Made by a program: the position numbers and the translations under genes
The notes under the pieces: generated by a model
Told to the model about the DNA's origin: nothing
The model's database searches: none
What the model saw: the letters and a program-made list of their open reading frames with translations, nothing else
NCBI RefSeq assembly: GCF_024138715.1
Contig: NZ_CP092074.1
Location: 1,736,001 to 1,800,000 of the forward strand
Direction of reading: 5' to 3'
Source: Emticicia sp. 21SJ11W-3
GTDB taxonomy: Bacteria > Bacteroidota > Bacteroidia > Cytophagales > Spirosomataceae
Length of the DNA: 64,000 nucleotides
In this document: positions 8,766 to 17,963 of the stretch, piece by piece
Numbering within the stretch: position 1 is the stretch's first letter
How the letters are laid out: every line of letters begins with the position of its first letter

Positions 8766-9749
8766 ATGAAAGTTACAAGATTGTTTCTCGGCGCAGCGCT
8801 TATTGGCACACTCGGATTCCTGCAAATGTCTTGCGAAGACTCCTCAAACGACATGGGTCCCGACGGGGGCTCAGGCTCCGGCACTCTGAAAGTTAGTATT
8901 ACTGATTCACCCATTGACTCACCGGAGGTTAAAGGGGCATTTGTAACAGTAACCGAAATTAAAGTAGATGGAAAAACATTTGATGGCTTTAAAGGCCCCA
9001 AAACCGTAAATCTGCTTGAATTGCAAAACGGTAATTCGCTTGAGCTGGGAAGCGGAAATTTTAACGCTGGCACATTCAGCAAAATAACATTGGTGCTTGA
9101 TTACGAAAAAGATGCATCTGGTACGGCGCCTGGATGCTACATTCAGAAGGCAGATAATACCAAACAAAAACTTCAACTTAACGGAAGTACCCAGAATGCA
9201 ATAGAACTGACAGCCAAGCAATTTGCTGTGCAGGAAGGTAAAGCCACTGAGCTGGTAATGGATTTTGACCTCAGAAAAGCCATTAAGTCAGAGACATCGG
9301 GCTCACAAACCACTTATTCATTTGTAAGTTATGGCGAGCTTCAGGCTGCCATCCGTACCGTAGATAAACCGTCTTCAAGCGACATTAGTGGTAAAATAGA
9401 TAATTACAACTCAACCACAATGGGCGACGTAGTGGTTTACGTTTACAAAAAAGGTACGTTTAACCAATCAACTGAAACTCAGGGACAGGGAGAAAGCCAG
9501 ATAAAATTTAAAAATGCAGTTACCAGCGCCAAAGTTGATGGCAGCGGTAATTTCAAGGCGGCCTTTTTAGAGCAGGGCGATTATGAAGTACATTGTGCTT
9601 CTTACAGCAAGCCAACCGGAGGTTTCTTTGGTCTGAAAGCCCTTCTGAATATCCAAAGCAAAAACAATGTAGATTTAAGCAGTATTGTACTGAAATCTGA
9701 TGCCGATGTAAGTCTGTCAATCTCGGTTAGCACTATACTTGGCTTGTAA
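8766..9749 (+). CDS. DUF4382-domain lipoprotein
   Basis: 327 residues. The N-terminal signal ends at Cys23 (LQMSC), a relaxed Bacteroidota lipobox, followed by an Asp/Gly/Ser-rich linker typical of surface or outer-membrane lipoproteins. Residues ~38-190 are a DUF4382 domain, recognised from GTLKVSITDSPIDSPEVKGAFVTV and the following VTEIKVDG strand. The C-terminal ~110 residues look like an Ig/CarboxypepD-like beta-sandwich. DUF4382 proteins are widespread in Bacteroidota and have no established biochemical role. Own transcription unit ended by a strong terminator. Confidence 0.85.
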   Translation: MKVTRLFLGAALIGTLGFLQMSCEDSSNDMGPDGGSGSGTLKVSITDSPIDSPEVKGAFVTVTEIKVDGKTFDGFKGPKTVNLLELQNGNSLELGSGNFNAGTFSKITLVLDYEKDASGTAPGCYIQKADNTKQKLQLNGSTQNAIELTAKQFAVQEGKATELVMDFDLRKAIKSETSGSQTTYSFVSYGELQAAIRTVDKPSSSDISGKIDNYNSTTMGDVVVYVYKKGTFNQSTETQGQGESQIKFKNAVTSAKVDGSGNFKAAFLEQGDYEVHCASYSKPTGGFFGLKALLNIQSKNNVDLSSIVLKSDADVSLSISVSTILGL

Positions 9750-9822
9750 TAGAGCCTAAAAGATACTGGAACAAAATGTGTTACACTGTTCGGAATAAGT
9801 AAAACACATTTAACTCAAAGAA

Positions 9823-9870
9823 GGAGCCATAAGGCTCCCATAAAAACCGCCAAACCGGCGGTTTTTATTT
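9823..9870 (+). terminator. double hairpin terminator
   Basis: Two consecutive hairpins: GGAGCC-ATAA-GGCTCC (9823-9838), then AAAAACCGCC-AAA-(C)CGGCGGTTTTT (9842-9866) followed by T-rich sequence. Placed between convergent genes, it can serve both strands. Confidence 0.88.
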
Positions 9871-9897
9871 TTACCCGCCTACGTATACAAAGGCAAG

Positions 9898-11331
9898 TTA
9901 AACAGAAAGGAGTTTTTCAAATTGATTACCTTTGGCAGGATTAAAAGTTTTTGGGAAAAACAAATGAAACCTGGCGCCTTTATTAACTTGCCCCTCGGCA
10001 AATATAAAACCATTGTGGTTGCCCATAACTCTTTTGCATATAGCTAAGCCTATGCCGGTTCCTTCGTATTCATGCCGCCCGTGCAGCCTCTGAAAAATAA
10101 CAAATATTTTTTCGGCATAACCAGGTTCAAAACCTATACCGTTATCCTGAAAACACAAATGGTAGAAAGTGCTTTCTTCTCTCAGTCCTTCAATAAAAAA
10201 TATGTCTTTTCCTGACATCTCCTCCGACGATATTTCAATAATCGGTGCAATGTCATTCTGAGAAAATTTAATGGAATTGTTAATCAGGTTATAAAATAAC
10301 TGTTTTATCTGAAACGGGAACGCCTTTATTACCGGAAGTTCCTCGGTAATAATCCTTACTTTTTTCTCTTCAATGGCCAGTGATAAGTCGGTTTCAACTT
10401 CTTCCAGCATCTGGTTAAGATCTACCGTCTGTAATTCCTGATCGTAATGATTAACCGTTCTCGAGAACGTGAGTAAATCGTCAATCAGTAATTGCATTCT
10501 TTCGGCAGACTTCTCAATTTTATTGAGCGATTCCTGCCCGTCCTGATTCAGTGACGAGTAGTGTTTTTTAAGCAGTATACCGCTGAAAGCCCGAATTTTA
10601 CGCAGGGGTTCTTTCAGGTCGTGAGAGGCCACATAAGCAAATTGTTCCAGCTCGGAGTTTGTGCGCTGTAATTTATCCAGATTATTTTCAAGCGCCTTCT
10701 GAAACCTGATGCGCTTGCGAAGCTCGTAAATCAGAAACCCGAAAGAAGCCAGCAGTAACAGTGCCGACGATGCCGATAGTGAAATAATGTAGCCGGGCAG
10801 GTGTTTATCGTTACTTATTTTCAGCGCATATTTGTTATTAAGAATCTGCTTTTCGGTAAGTAAAAACAGATTCATTACATTTCTGATTTCATCCATTTTC
10901 AGTTTATCGCTTTTCAGGCTCTCGGCACTTACAGCGGTTTTTATTCGTGCAAGTTTAATGTTGGTTTCTGTAATCTGTATTTTTTCGGCAATGAGTTTTT
11001 TCAGTTGCATCAACCGTTGGGTTTGCCCTTCGTTATGCTCTACCAGGTCTTCCAGTTCGTTTATTATTTTGCCAATAACACGGTAAGCATCGTAGTAAGG
11101 GTTCAGAAAAACATTTCGTTGGGTAAGCAAATAGCCTCTTTGCCCGGTTTCCATGTCTTTCATTTTAGATATCAGCTCTTCTCCTTTCATCATTACCTGG
11201 TAGTTGCGCTCAATGTCTTCCATATAAGCCAGTGTCTGATGTACTTTCAGATAAGAAACAACCGTAAGTATCATCAATAGGATAATACAGGAGATAAACG
11301 AAATCGTTACGTATCTGAACGGTTTGCGCAT
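9898..11331 (-). CDS. CHASE3-domain sensor histidine kinase
   Basis: 477 residues. TM1 at ~8-27, a periplasmic CHASE3 sensor (30-178, with the METGQRGYLLT signature), TM2 at ~181-203, a short coiled coil, then HisKA with phospho-acceptor His237 in VASHDLKEPL and HATPase_c with NLINNSIKFSQ (N box), DNGIGF (G1) and GTGIGLAICKRV (G2). The SHDLKEPL type of dimerisation domain is that of phytochrome-like and other orphan Bacteroidota kinases. No receiver or cognate response regulator is adjacent, so it is an orphan kinase and the signal is unknown. Confidence 0.92.
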   Translation of the reverse strand: MRKPFRYVTISFISCIILLMILTVVSYLKVHQTLAYMEDIERNYQVMMKGEELISKMKDMETGQRGYLLTQRNVFLNPYYDAYRVIGKIINELEDLVEHNEGQTQRLMQLKKLIAEKIQITETNIKLARIKTAVSAESLKSDKLKMDEIRNVMNLFLLTEKQILNNKYALKISNDKHLPGYIISLSASSALLLLASFGFLIYELRKRIRFQKALENNLDKLQRTNSELEQFAYVASHDLKEPLRKIRAFSGILLKKHYSSLNQDGQESLNKIEKSAERMQLLIDDLLTFSRTVNHYDQELQTVDLNQMLEEVETDLSLAIEEKKVRIITEELPVIKAFPFQIKQLFYNLINNSIKFSQNDIAPIIEISSEEMSGKDIFFIEGLREESTFYHLCFQDNGIGFEPGYAEKIFVIFQRLHGRHEYEGTGIGLAICKRVMGNHNGFIFAEGQVNKGARFHLFFPKTFNPAKGNQFEKLLSV

Positions 11332-11406
11332 GAGTAGTGAATGTTTTTTTGGCTATTTATATGTAGGCATTGCATGGTATCTGCAATACCCGGGGCTTTC
11401 GTCAGT

Positions 11407-11414
11407 CAAAGTTA
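11407..11414 (-). promoter_or_regulatory. -7 box of the CHASE3 kinase gene
   Basis: TAACTTTG on the minus strand matches TAnnTTTG; it implies a leader of about 70 nt. Confidence 0.4.
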
Positions 11415-11526
11415 GGTATTCTCATCTTTATTCAGGGGTAAAAACCCGAAAATTCATCTTTCTTTGTTCTATTTTTAATTTAATAGTTACTTTTTGTAGA
11501 ATATATTTCTCGGTTTGGCTGTGTTT

Positions 11527-11554
11527 TTGCCTTTTGCCGGCAGGCAAAAGGCAA
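11527..11554. repeat. perfect 12-bp inverted repeat in divergent intergenic region
   Basis: Arms TTGCCTTTTGCC and GGCAAAAGGCAA around GGCA. It lies between two divergent genes (11331 and 11627), so it is not placed as a terminator for either. It could be an operator or a cruciform-forming site. No second copy was noticed in the window. Confidence 0.6.
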
Positions 11555-11626
11555 TGGTACAACAATTTTAAAGTATAAATTGGAAATATCCGCAAGGTAA
11601 TTATATTCATTTAGCGATACTTTAAT

Positions 11627-12592
11627 ATGGAAAATTTAACACAATCAAGAAGAAGAGCATTTGCCGGGGCAATGGTTGTGGCACTTACGTTTGCTACTGC
11701 TTTTGGGATTTTTCAGGCATATAGATCAAGCGCCATTTCTGACGAGCGCGACAGATTTACGATACAGGCTGATTCGCTGATGACGGTGAAGCAAAACCTG
11801 GAAGAGGAAATAAGCGGCCTGACCAAAGATTTAAACGATGAGCGTGATGAAAACGCCGAACTGGTAAACAGAACCGAGTACATAAATGGCTTGCTGGCAG
11901 AAAAAGAAAAAATAATGGCAAGGCTTAATAAAGAAGCTGAAGTGCTAAAAGGTAAGAATAAGTCTAAAGATGAGCAACTGGCTTTACTGAATAATCAGAT
12001 TATTGAACTGAACGACGTAAAAACTCTGATGGAAAGAAACTTAACAGATTTGCAGGCAAGTAATGCCAATCTGGTTTCGGAAAATACCGAATGGAAAGTA
12101 AAATATGATGAACTGCGCGCACAGAGAGATGAACTGAATACACACATTGCCTCGCTCAATAAAAGGATAGATGAAATTATTTATGACGCTCCTGCCGATA
12201 ACTTCAAGGTTGAAGTACTAAAGACCAACGACAAACTTACCGCCAAAGCAAAAAAAGCACATTCGTTAAGGGTTTCTTTTTTGGTGCCAGAGAGTTTAAA
12301 GAATAGCAAAGAGGGCCAACAGAAGGTGTACCTTACTGTTCTTGACCAAAAAAATATGCCTGTAAAAGGTTCAATAAAAGAAGTGAGCGTTATGCGCGGA
12401 GAAAAGCTGATGCCTGTGGCCGTTCATGCCATGCAAACTGTTGATTTGGCACGGGGTCCTCAAAATGCAACATTTGAGTTTGATTTGAAAGAAAAATTAA
12501 AACCCGGTACTTATAAAGCTACTGCATACGCAGACAATGATTACCTGGGTACAGTAGAATTTAAGGTAAGAAACAGTTTCCTGTTTTTCTGA
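11627..12592 (+). CDS. single-pass membrane coiled-coil protein with C-terminal beta domain, unknown function
   Basis: 321 residues. A short basic N-terminus (SRRR) is followed by one hydrophobic segment (residues ~11-29), then a long heptad-like coiled coil (~45-180, rich in Glu/Lys/Leu/Asn), a linker and a C-terminal beta-rich domain (~205-321) containing KVYLTVLDQKNMPVKGSIKE and KLKPGTYKATAYADNDYLGTV, which resembles an Ig-like extracytoplasmic fold. Topology suggests an inner-membrane-anchored rod reaching into the periplasm. Not matched to a named family from memory. An imperfect -7 box (TACTTTAA) lies just before the ATG. Confidence 0.7.
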   Translation: MENLTQSRRRAFAGAMVVALTFATAFGIFQAYRSSAISDERDRFTIQADSLMTVKQNLEEEISGLTKDLNDERDENAELVNRTEYINGLLAEKEKIMARLNKEAEVLKGKNKSKDEQLALLNNQIIELNDVKTLMERNLTDLQASNANLVSENTEWKVKYDELRAQRDELNTHIASLNKRIDEIIYDAPADNFKVEVLKTNDKLTAKAKKAHSLRVSFLVPESLKNSKEGQQKVYLTVLDQKNMPVKGSIKEVSVMRGEKLMPVAVHAMQTVDLARGPQNATFEFDLKEKLKPGTYKATAYADNDYLGTVEFKVRNSFLFF

Positions 12593-12680
12593 TGCTCAGC
12601 ATTTTGATTTTAAAGGGGCGGCGAACATGGGTTCATCGTCCCTTTTACGTTATTGGGCTTTTTAATTTAATTCAGATTGG

Positions 12681-12688
12681 TATATTTG
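12681..12688 (+). promoter_or_regulatory. -7 box of the AraC-type regulator gene
   Basis: TATATTTG, a perfect TAnnTTTG, 18 nt before the ATG at 12707. It lies inside the longest possible reading frame (TTG at 12677) and so supports the shorter start. Confidence 0.6.
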
Positions 12689-12706
12689 TATTTTGCAAAT
12701 ATCATA

Positions 12707-13612
12707 ATGAAAGTAACAACACTTGAAGATTTTTATAAAGAGGCCTCGTTAGTTGTACCTGAAGGAATTAACAAAGAGCTGGGGCATTTTAATGTGTTTA
12801 AGCTGCATGAGTTAGCGGCGGCAGGTAACAAGCGTACAACGATGCCTTACAACAGGCGGGATTATTATAAAATAAGCCTGATAAGTGGCAAAAACAGAGC
12901 AGAATATGCCGATAAGGTAATTGACATTGAAAAAAATGCCTTGCTATTTGCCACACCTAAAATTCCGTATCACTGGTTGCCGCAAGACGATAAGCAGCAC
13001 GGGCATTTCTGTATTTTTACGGCTGAGTTTCTGACCCAGAGCAAAAGTGGAGTAGTGCTTGACGACCTGCCGATATTCAGACCCGGGGGCTATCCTATCT
13101 TTCAGTTATCAGATAAAGTGGCCGAAGATATTCTTCATGTTTTTAATAAAATGTTTGATGAAATCGCATCCGACTATATCTATAAGTATGATTTGCTGCG
13201 CAATTATGTTTTAGAACTAATACACTACGGCCAGAAATTGCAGCCATTAACTGCCTTGCACCCAACCCACAATGCCTCGGCCAGAGTTTCTTCTTTGTTT
13301 ATTGAGTTACTTGAGCGCCAGTTTCCAATAGAATCTCCGCATCAGAAATTATCTTTGCGCTCAGCCAAAGACTATGCAGACAGGCTTTCGGTACATGTGA
13401 ATCACCTCAATAAAGTGCTTAAACAGAATACAGGTAAAACCACTACCGATATCATCAGCAGCCGCGTTGTTCAGGAAGCCAAGATTCTGCTGAAACAAAC
13501 AGACTGGAACATATCTGAAATTGCCTATTCGCTGGGCTTTGATGAGATTGCTCATTTCTCTAATTTTTTCAGGAAGCATACTTCATTTTCGCCGTTGGGT
13601 TTTCGTGCGTAA
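12707..13612 (+). CDS. AraC-family transcriptional regulator
   Basis: About 301 residues from the ATG at 12707, chosen over an upstream TTG because the -7 box overlaps the extension. Residues ~20-150 form an AraC-type cupin sensory domain with the HFNVFKL start; the C-terminal ~100 residues contain the double HTH, with LSVHVNHLNKVLKQNTGKTTTDII for helix set one and WNISEIAYSLGFDEIAHFSNFFRKHTSFSPLGFR for the second. The last segment is the AraC signature. The SDR gene starts ~100 bp downstream on the same strand with its own -7 box; such regulators often control the adjacent reductase. Effector unknown. Confidence 0.9.
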   Translation: MKVTTLEDFYKEASLVVPEGINKELGHFNVFKLHELAAAGNKRTTMPYNRRDYYKISLISGKNRAEYADKVIDIEKNALLFATPKIPYHWLPQDDKQHGHFCIFTAEFLTQSKSGVVLDDLPIFRPGGYPIFQLSDKVAEDILHVFNKMFDEIASDYIYKYDLLRNYVLELIHYGQKLQPLTALHPTHNASARVSSLFIELLERQFPIESPHQKLSLRSAKDYADRLSVHVNHLNKVLKQNTGKTTTDIISSRVVQEAKILLKQTDWNISEIAYSLGFDEIAHFSNFFRKHTSFSPLGFRA

Positions 13613-13677
13613 GGCAATTGATTGATTTTTGCAATTTACGGATTGATACACGTAACCGGTCTGTTGGGTATGGGTTA

Positions 13678-13685
13678 TACTTTTG
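13678..13685 (+). promoter_or_regulatory. -7 box of the SDR gene
   Basis: TACTTTTG matches TAnnTTTG, 25 nt before the ATG at 13711, and supports that start over an upstream in-frame one at 13618. Confidence 0.55.
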
Positions 13686-13710
13686 TGTCATCATTTTAAA
13701 TAATAAAATT

Positions 13711-14475
13711 ATGGCACAAACAAACAACATTGCTTTAGTAACAGGCGGAAGCCGGGGCTTAGGAAAAAACATGGCGCTACAACTTGCCCGTAAAGGTTTA
13801 GATGTAATACTTACGTATAATCAAAAAAAGGAGGAGGCGTTTCAGACAGTAAACGAAATAACTGAATTAGGCCAAAAGGCAGCAGCATTACCACTGAATA
13901 CAGGCGATTCTAAAAGTTTTGATTCATTTTTTGAACAGGTAAAGCAGGTGCTCACAGACCAATTCAATGCAGAGAATTTTAATTTTCTGATAAATAATGC
14001 CGGTATTGGGATTCATGCCTCTTTGTCTGAAACCACCGAAGAGCAATTTGATACCCTGATGAATATTCATTTTAAAGGCGCTTTCTTCCTTACACAAAAA
14101 GCCCTGCCGCTGATTGCTGACGGAGGCGGAATAGTAAATATTTCTACAGGTCTTACACGTTTTTCTTTTGCGGGTTATGGGGCTTATGCTTCAATGAAAG
14201 GAGCAATTGAAGTACTTACTAAATATCAGGCAAAAGAACTGGGCAGCAGAAAAATAAGAGTGAACGCCGTAGCGCCGGGCGCTATTGAAACAGATTTTGG
14301 TGGAGGTGCAGTAAGAGACAATGCTGATATAAATGCTCAAATATCGTCTATAACGGCACTGGGCAGAGTGGGTTTGCCAAACGACATAGGTAGTGTAGTA
14401 GCCTTTTTATGTACCGACGATGCAAAATGGATAAACGCGCAACGCATTGAAGTGTCTGGCGGAATGATGCTATAA
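13711..14475 (+). CDS. short-chain dehydrogenase/reductase (SDR)
   Basis: 254 residues, a classical SDR size. The cofactor motif TGGSRGLG (TGxxxGxG) is near residues 11-18, NNAG follows in LINNAGIG, the catalytic Ser is in IVNISTGL, and Tyr-x-x-x-Lys appears as YASMKGA. PGAIETDF and the C-terminal ...NAQRIEVSGGMML are typical of the FabG-like group. It is probably an NADP(H)-dependent oxidoreductase in the cytosol; the substrate is unknown. It follows an AraC regulator and converges on an acyl-CoA synthetase gene. Confidence 0.92.
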   Translation: MAQTNNIALVTGGSRGLGKNMALQLARKGLDVILTYNQKKEEAFQTVNEITELGQKAAALPLNTGDSKSFDSFFEQVKQVLTDQFNAENFNFLINNAGIGIHASLSETTEEQFDTLMNIHFKGAFFLTQKALPLIADGGGIVNISTGLTRFSFAGYGAYASMKGAIEVLTKYQAKELGSRKIRVNAVAPGAIETDFGGGAVRDNADINAQISSITALGRVGLPNDIGSVVAFLCTDDAKWINAQRIEVSGGMML

Positions 14476-14484
14476 TGTTTTGGT

Positions 14485-14518
14485 TTATGGGGGAGCGAGC
14501 TACCAGGCGCCCCCATAA
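14485..14518. terminator. bidirectional hairpin terminator
   Basis: Arms TTATGGGGG and CCCCCATAA separated by a 16-nt loop, between the convergent SDR and synthetase genes, with CTTTT following on the plus strand. Confidence 0.75.
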
Positions 14519-14521
14519 CTT

Positions 14522-16183
14522 TTACTGCCATACTACGGATTCTTTTCTGTTGTACCAGGTTTCCAGATACGACTCAAATTCTTTTTCTATGTTACCCCTT
14601 TTTATCTTCATGGTTGGGGTAAGTTTGTTGTTATCAATTGTCCATGGTTCATTCAATACAACCATTCTGCGTACTTTTTCATAGGGTTTCAGGGTCGCGT
14701 TTACAGCATGGAGGGTTTCCTGCAGGCTTTCATTAACCTTCTCCACGCTTTCGGCTTTTCCTATGTCAGACAATATCACCAGCGCAATGGGTTGGGGTAA
14801 GTTATTACCTGCCACGCATATCTGTTCTATCATGCAATTGGCAGAAAAACCGGCTTCAATAGGGGCAGGGGCCACGTACTCGCCTTTAGCTGTTTTATAC
14901 ATTTCTTTTACCCTGCCGGTTATTTTCAGGTAACCTTCATTATCTATTTCGCCAACGTCGCCAGTATGAATCCAGCCTTCTGTATCAATGGTTGCGGCTG
15001 TCATTTCCGGTTCGCGGTAATAACCTTTCATGTTCCAGGCCGAGAGTGTGCATATCTCGTTAGTTTCGGGCATCAGTTTTATCTCCATTCCGGGGTAAGG
15101 CTTGCCAATTGTTCCGTTTTTTATTTTTTCTCGGGGCATCATGGTGGCTACACCCAGGTTTTCGGTCATTCCGTAGGCTTCCTGAATTATTATACCCAGT
15201 TTTTTAAACCACTCAATTAACAATACAGGCATAGGCGCAGCAGAAGCCAGAATAATGATGGCATCATTCAGCCCCAATCCTTTGCGTATTTTTGTTTTAA
15301 TCAGGTTATTTACAATGGGAATCTTCAATAATATATCCAGCTTGCTCTGCGAAATTTTTGACAATATACCCAACTGAAATTTGGTCCAGATACGCGGAAC
15401 GGCCAAAAAATGTGTCGGACTGGCCACTGCCAGATTTCTGGCAAAACTCTCTACTGTTTCTGCAAAGTAAACCGTTGCGCCGGCAATGGTTGCTCCAGAC
15501 TCTATCACCATTCTTTCGGCCACATGGCACAATGGCAGATAAGATATAAACCGCGATTCAGGGTAGTCGAGTTTTGTATAATGCCGGGTATAATAAAGTG
15601 CCATAGTTAAAGCCTTGTAAGTTACCATTACACCTTTTGGGTTGCCGGTAGTGCCAGAGGTGTAAATAATACTGAAGAGGTCGTTCAAATCGGGTATAAA
15701 ATTATCCTGCTTAGGCTTAAAACTATTCATGATTAATTCCCATTGCACATGCTTTGCCTGTGGGTTATAAGTAGGAAATGAAATACACTTTACGCCCTCA
15801 GGTATACCAGGCTCAATGCTTTTGGCGTCGTCCATTTTACCTATAAATAGTACCCGGCAGCCACTGTGCGTCATTACCTGATTCAACTGTTCGGCATTTA
15901 ATGTTCCATAAAAAGGCACAGATACATGGCCTGCCATCAGAATACCGAAATCGGCAATCAGCCATTCTGCACAGTTTTTTGAAATAAGGCCAATGTTTGT
16001 TTTGGGCGGCAGGTTAAGCGATTCCAGATAGCTGGCTATTGTACGGGCCTGCAGCCCTACTTCTTTCCATGAAAAATCTTTGTATGTATTGCCAAATGGC
16101 TGTTTTAGAAATATCTTGTCAGGCTGGTTTTTTTCATGGTCATAAAAATACTCCAGGAAGGTTTTATCTGGTAAAAGTTCCAT
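14522..16183 (-). CDS. AMP-dependent synthetase, long-chain fatty acid-CoA ligase type
   Basis: A 553-residue ANL-superfamily adenylating enzyme. The P-loop is IIYTSGTTGNPKGVMV, followed by SYLPLCHVAERM, the A5 motif QEAYGMTEN, and GWIHTGDVGEID with KITGRVKEMYKTAKGEYVAPAPIE, the long-chain ligase hinge and catalytic lysine region. It should activate long-chain fatty acids to acyl-CoA (FadD15/ACSL type), although it is ~40-50 residues shorter than many relatives. A role in fatty-acid uptake or degradation is inferred; no beta-oxidation genes are adjacent. Confidence 0.9.
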   Translation of the reverse strand: MELLPDKTFLEYFYDHEKNQPDKIFLKQPFGNTYKDFSWKEVGLQARTIASYLESLNLPPKTNIGLISKNCAEWLIADFGILMAGHVSVPFYGTLNAEQLNQVMTHSGCRVLFIGKMDDAKSIEPGIPEGVKCISFPTYNPQAKHVQWELIMNSFKPKQDNFIPDLNDLFSIIYTSGTTGNPKGVMVTYKALTMALYYTRHYTKLDYPESRFISYLPLCHVAERMVIESGATIAGATVYFAETVESFARNLAVASPTHFLAVPRIWTKFQLGILSKISQSKLDILLKIPIVNNLIKTKIRKGLGLNDAIIILASAAPMPVLLIEWFKKLGIIIQEAYGMTENLGVATMMPREKIKNGTIGKPYPGMEIKLMPETNEICTLSAWNMKGYYREPEMTAATIDTEGWIHTGDVGEIDNEGYLKITGRVKEMYKTAKGEYVAPAPIEAGFSANCMIEQICVAGNNLPQPIALVILSDIGKAESVEKVNESLQETLHAVNATLKPYEKVRRMVVLNEPWTIDNNKLTPTMKIKRGNIEKEFESYLETWYNRKESVVWQ

Positions 16184-16296
16184 AGCAGTGAAAGGTGTTA
16201 ATAGGTTTCGGTTTTGTAAAATTAAATTAAAAAAGCAGAATTGCTAATTTGTGTGGCAAATTGCCTTTTGTATATTGTGCTTTTTGCGACAAAACA

Positions 16297-16333
16297 AAAG
16301 CAGCATGACTCAAGTGCTGAATCATGCTGCTTT
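16297..16333. terminator. hairpin terminator between synthetase and glycyl-tRNA synthetase genes
   Basis: 12-bp arms AAAGCAGCATGA / TCATGCTGCTTT with a 13-nt loop. On the minus strand it follows the glycyl-tRNA synthetase gene and is followed by TTTTGTCGC. Confidence 0.75.
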
Positions 16334-16356
16334 CTAGTTAATTCAATTCTTTATAA

Positions 16357-17844
16357 TCAGATATTTTCAAGGATACGCTCCATTGAAACTTCGTATCCGA
16401 TTTTCTCTTTTAAAGCGCTTACAGGAACCCTTTCCTGCGCCATTGTATCGCGGTAGCGGATTGTAACCGTATCATCTTCCATTGTCTGGTAATCAACGGC
16501 AATACAGTAGGGCGTGCCAATTAAGTCCTGGCGCGTATAACGCTTACCGATAGCACCGCCGTCGTCATAGATAGTTCTGAAAGAAGATTTAAGCGATTGC
16601 GTAATGGCTTCGGCTTTTTCTGCCAATCCGTCTCTTTTTACCAAAGGCAATATAGCAGCCTTAATAGGAGCCAGAGCCGGGTGCAGTTTCAAGTAAGTAC
16701 GTTCTTTTTCGTTTTCACCTTCGCCTACAGTTTCTCTGGTAAAGGCGTTACAGAAAGTAGCCAGGAATAGTCTGTCTGCACCTACTGATGTTTCAACCAC
16801 GTAAGGAATATAATTGCCGTACGGCTTACCGTTGGCATCAAGGTCAGCATCAAAGTATTGTTGTTTTTTCTTCGATAGCTCCTGATGGTTACGTAAATCG
16901 AAATCGGTTCTTGAGTGGATACCCTCAATTTCACGGAAGCCAAAAGGGAACTGGAACTCAATATCAACCGCGGCATTGGCATAGTGAGCCAGTTTCTCGT
17001 GGTCATGGAATTTCAGTTTCTCAGCCGGTAAGCCCACCGCCTTATGGAATTTCAAACGGGTTTCTTTCCATTCTTTATACCATTCCATTTCTGTTCCGGG
17101 GCGTACAAAAAACTGCATTTCCATTTGTTCAAACTCACGCATACGGAAAGTAAACTGGCGCGCCACAATCTCGTTTCTGAAAGCCTTACCAATCTGAGCA
17201 ATACCGAAAGGCACTTTCATACGGCCTGTTTTTTGTACGTTCAGGAAGTTAACAAAAATACCCTGTGCAGTTTCAGGGCGCAGATAAATCATGCTGGCAT
17301 CTTCTGCCACCGAACCTACCTGCGTAGAGAACATCAGGTTAAACTGGCGTACTTCCGTCCAGTTAGCTGTTTTTGATATAGGGCAAACAATATTTTCAGC
17401 AATAATTAATTCACGTACACCGGCCAGGTCTTCAGCGCCTAACAAACGGCCCATTTCTGCCAGCAATGCCTGCGCTTTTTCCGCCTGCCCTGCTGCTTCA
17501 TATTCTTCTGCTTTGCCTTCCAATAACTGGTCGGCGCGGTAGCGCTTCTTGCTGTCTTTGTTGTCAATCATCGGGTCGTTGAAACCATCCACGTGGCCTG
17601 AGGCTTTCCAGGTAAGGGGGTGCATAAAAATAGCCGCATCAATCCCCACAATGTTATCATGCAGTTGGGTCATGGCTTTCCACCATGCTGTTTTCAGGTT
17701 ATTTTTTAGCTCTACACCGTTTTGGCCATAATCATAAACGGCCTGAAGACCGTCGTAGATTTCAGATGAAGGAAACACAAAGCCATATTCTTTGGCATGA
17801 GAAATAATATCTTGCAGTGAATTAGTTAGTGCTGGTTTGCTCAT
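16357..17844 (-). CDS. glyQS: glycine--tRNA ligase (homodimeric type)
   Basis: A 495-residue class II aminoacyl-tRNA synthetase that charges tRNA-Gly. The N-terminus has GFVFPSSEIYDGLQAVYDYGQNGVELKNNL and motif 1, then motif 2 in KVPFGIAQIGKAFRNEI with FRMREFEQMEMQFF, and motif 3 around ETSVGADRLFLA. The C-terminus is the HGTP anticodon-binding domain. This is the alpha2 eukaryote-like form common in Bacteroidota, not the alpha2beta2 GlyQ/GlyS pair. Length and motifs are complete. Confidence 0.97.
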   Translation of the reverse strand: MSKPALTNSLQDIISHAKEYGFVFPSSEIYDGLQAVYDYGQNGVELKNNLKTAWWKAMTQLHDNIVGIDAAIFMHPLTWKASGHVDGFNDPMIDNKDSKKRYRADQLLEGKAEEYEAAGQAEKAQALLAEMGRLLGAEDLAGVRELIIAENIVCPISKTANWTEVRQFNLMFSTQVGSVAEDASMIYLRPETAQGIFVNFLNVQKTGRMKVPFGIAQIGKAFRNEIVARQFTFRMREFEQMEMQFFVRPGTEMEWYKEWKETRLKFHKAVGLPAEKLKFHDHEKLAHYANAAVDIEFQFPFGFREIEGIHSRTDFDLRNHQELSKKKQQYFDADLDANGKPYGNYIPYVVETSVGADRLFLATFCNAFTRETVGEGENEKERTYLKLHPALAPIKAAILPLVKRDGLAEKAEAITQSLKSSFRTIYDDGGAIGKRYTRQDLIGTPYCIAVDYQTMEDDTVTIRYRDTMAQERVPVSALKEKIGYEVSMERILENI

Positions 17845-17929
17845 TTAATTATTTTAAATAGATTTATGTCCTGATATTGAAAATCTTACAAAATTAGCGA
17901 AAACCTGACAAATACGTTAGCTATCTTAT

Positions 17930-17937
17930 TATTTTTG
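17930..17937 (+). promoter_or_regulatory. -7 box of the HhH protein gene
   Basis: TATTTTTG matches TAnnTTTG, 26 nt before the ATG at 17964. Confidence 0.5.
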
Positions 17938-17963
17938 GAGTAATTTGTCTGTGACCATTATTT

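Noticed and set aside
12677-12706. Longer start (TTG) for the AraC-type gene
   Set aside because: The -7 box TATATTTG at 12681-12688 lies in it; ATG at 12707 fits the family N-terminus.
13618-13710. N-terminal extension of the SDR gene
   Set aside because: It precedes the Rossmann start and contains a -7 box; the ATG at 13711 gives the normal SDR length.
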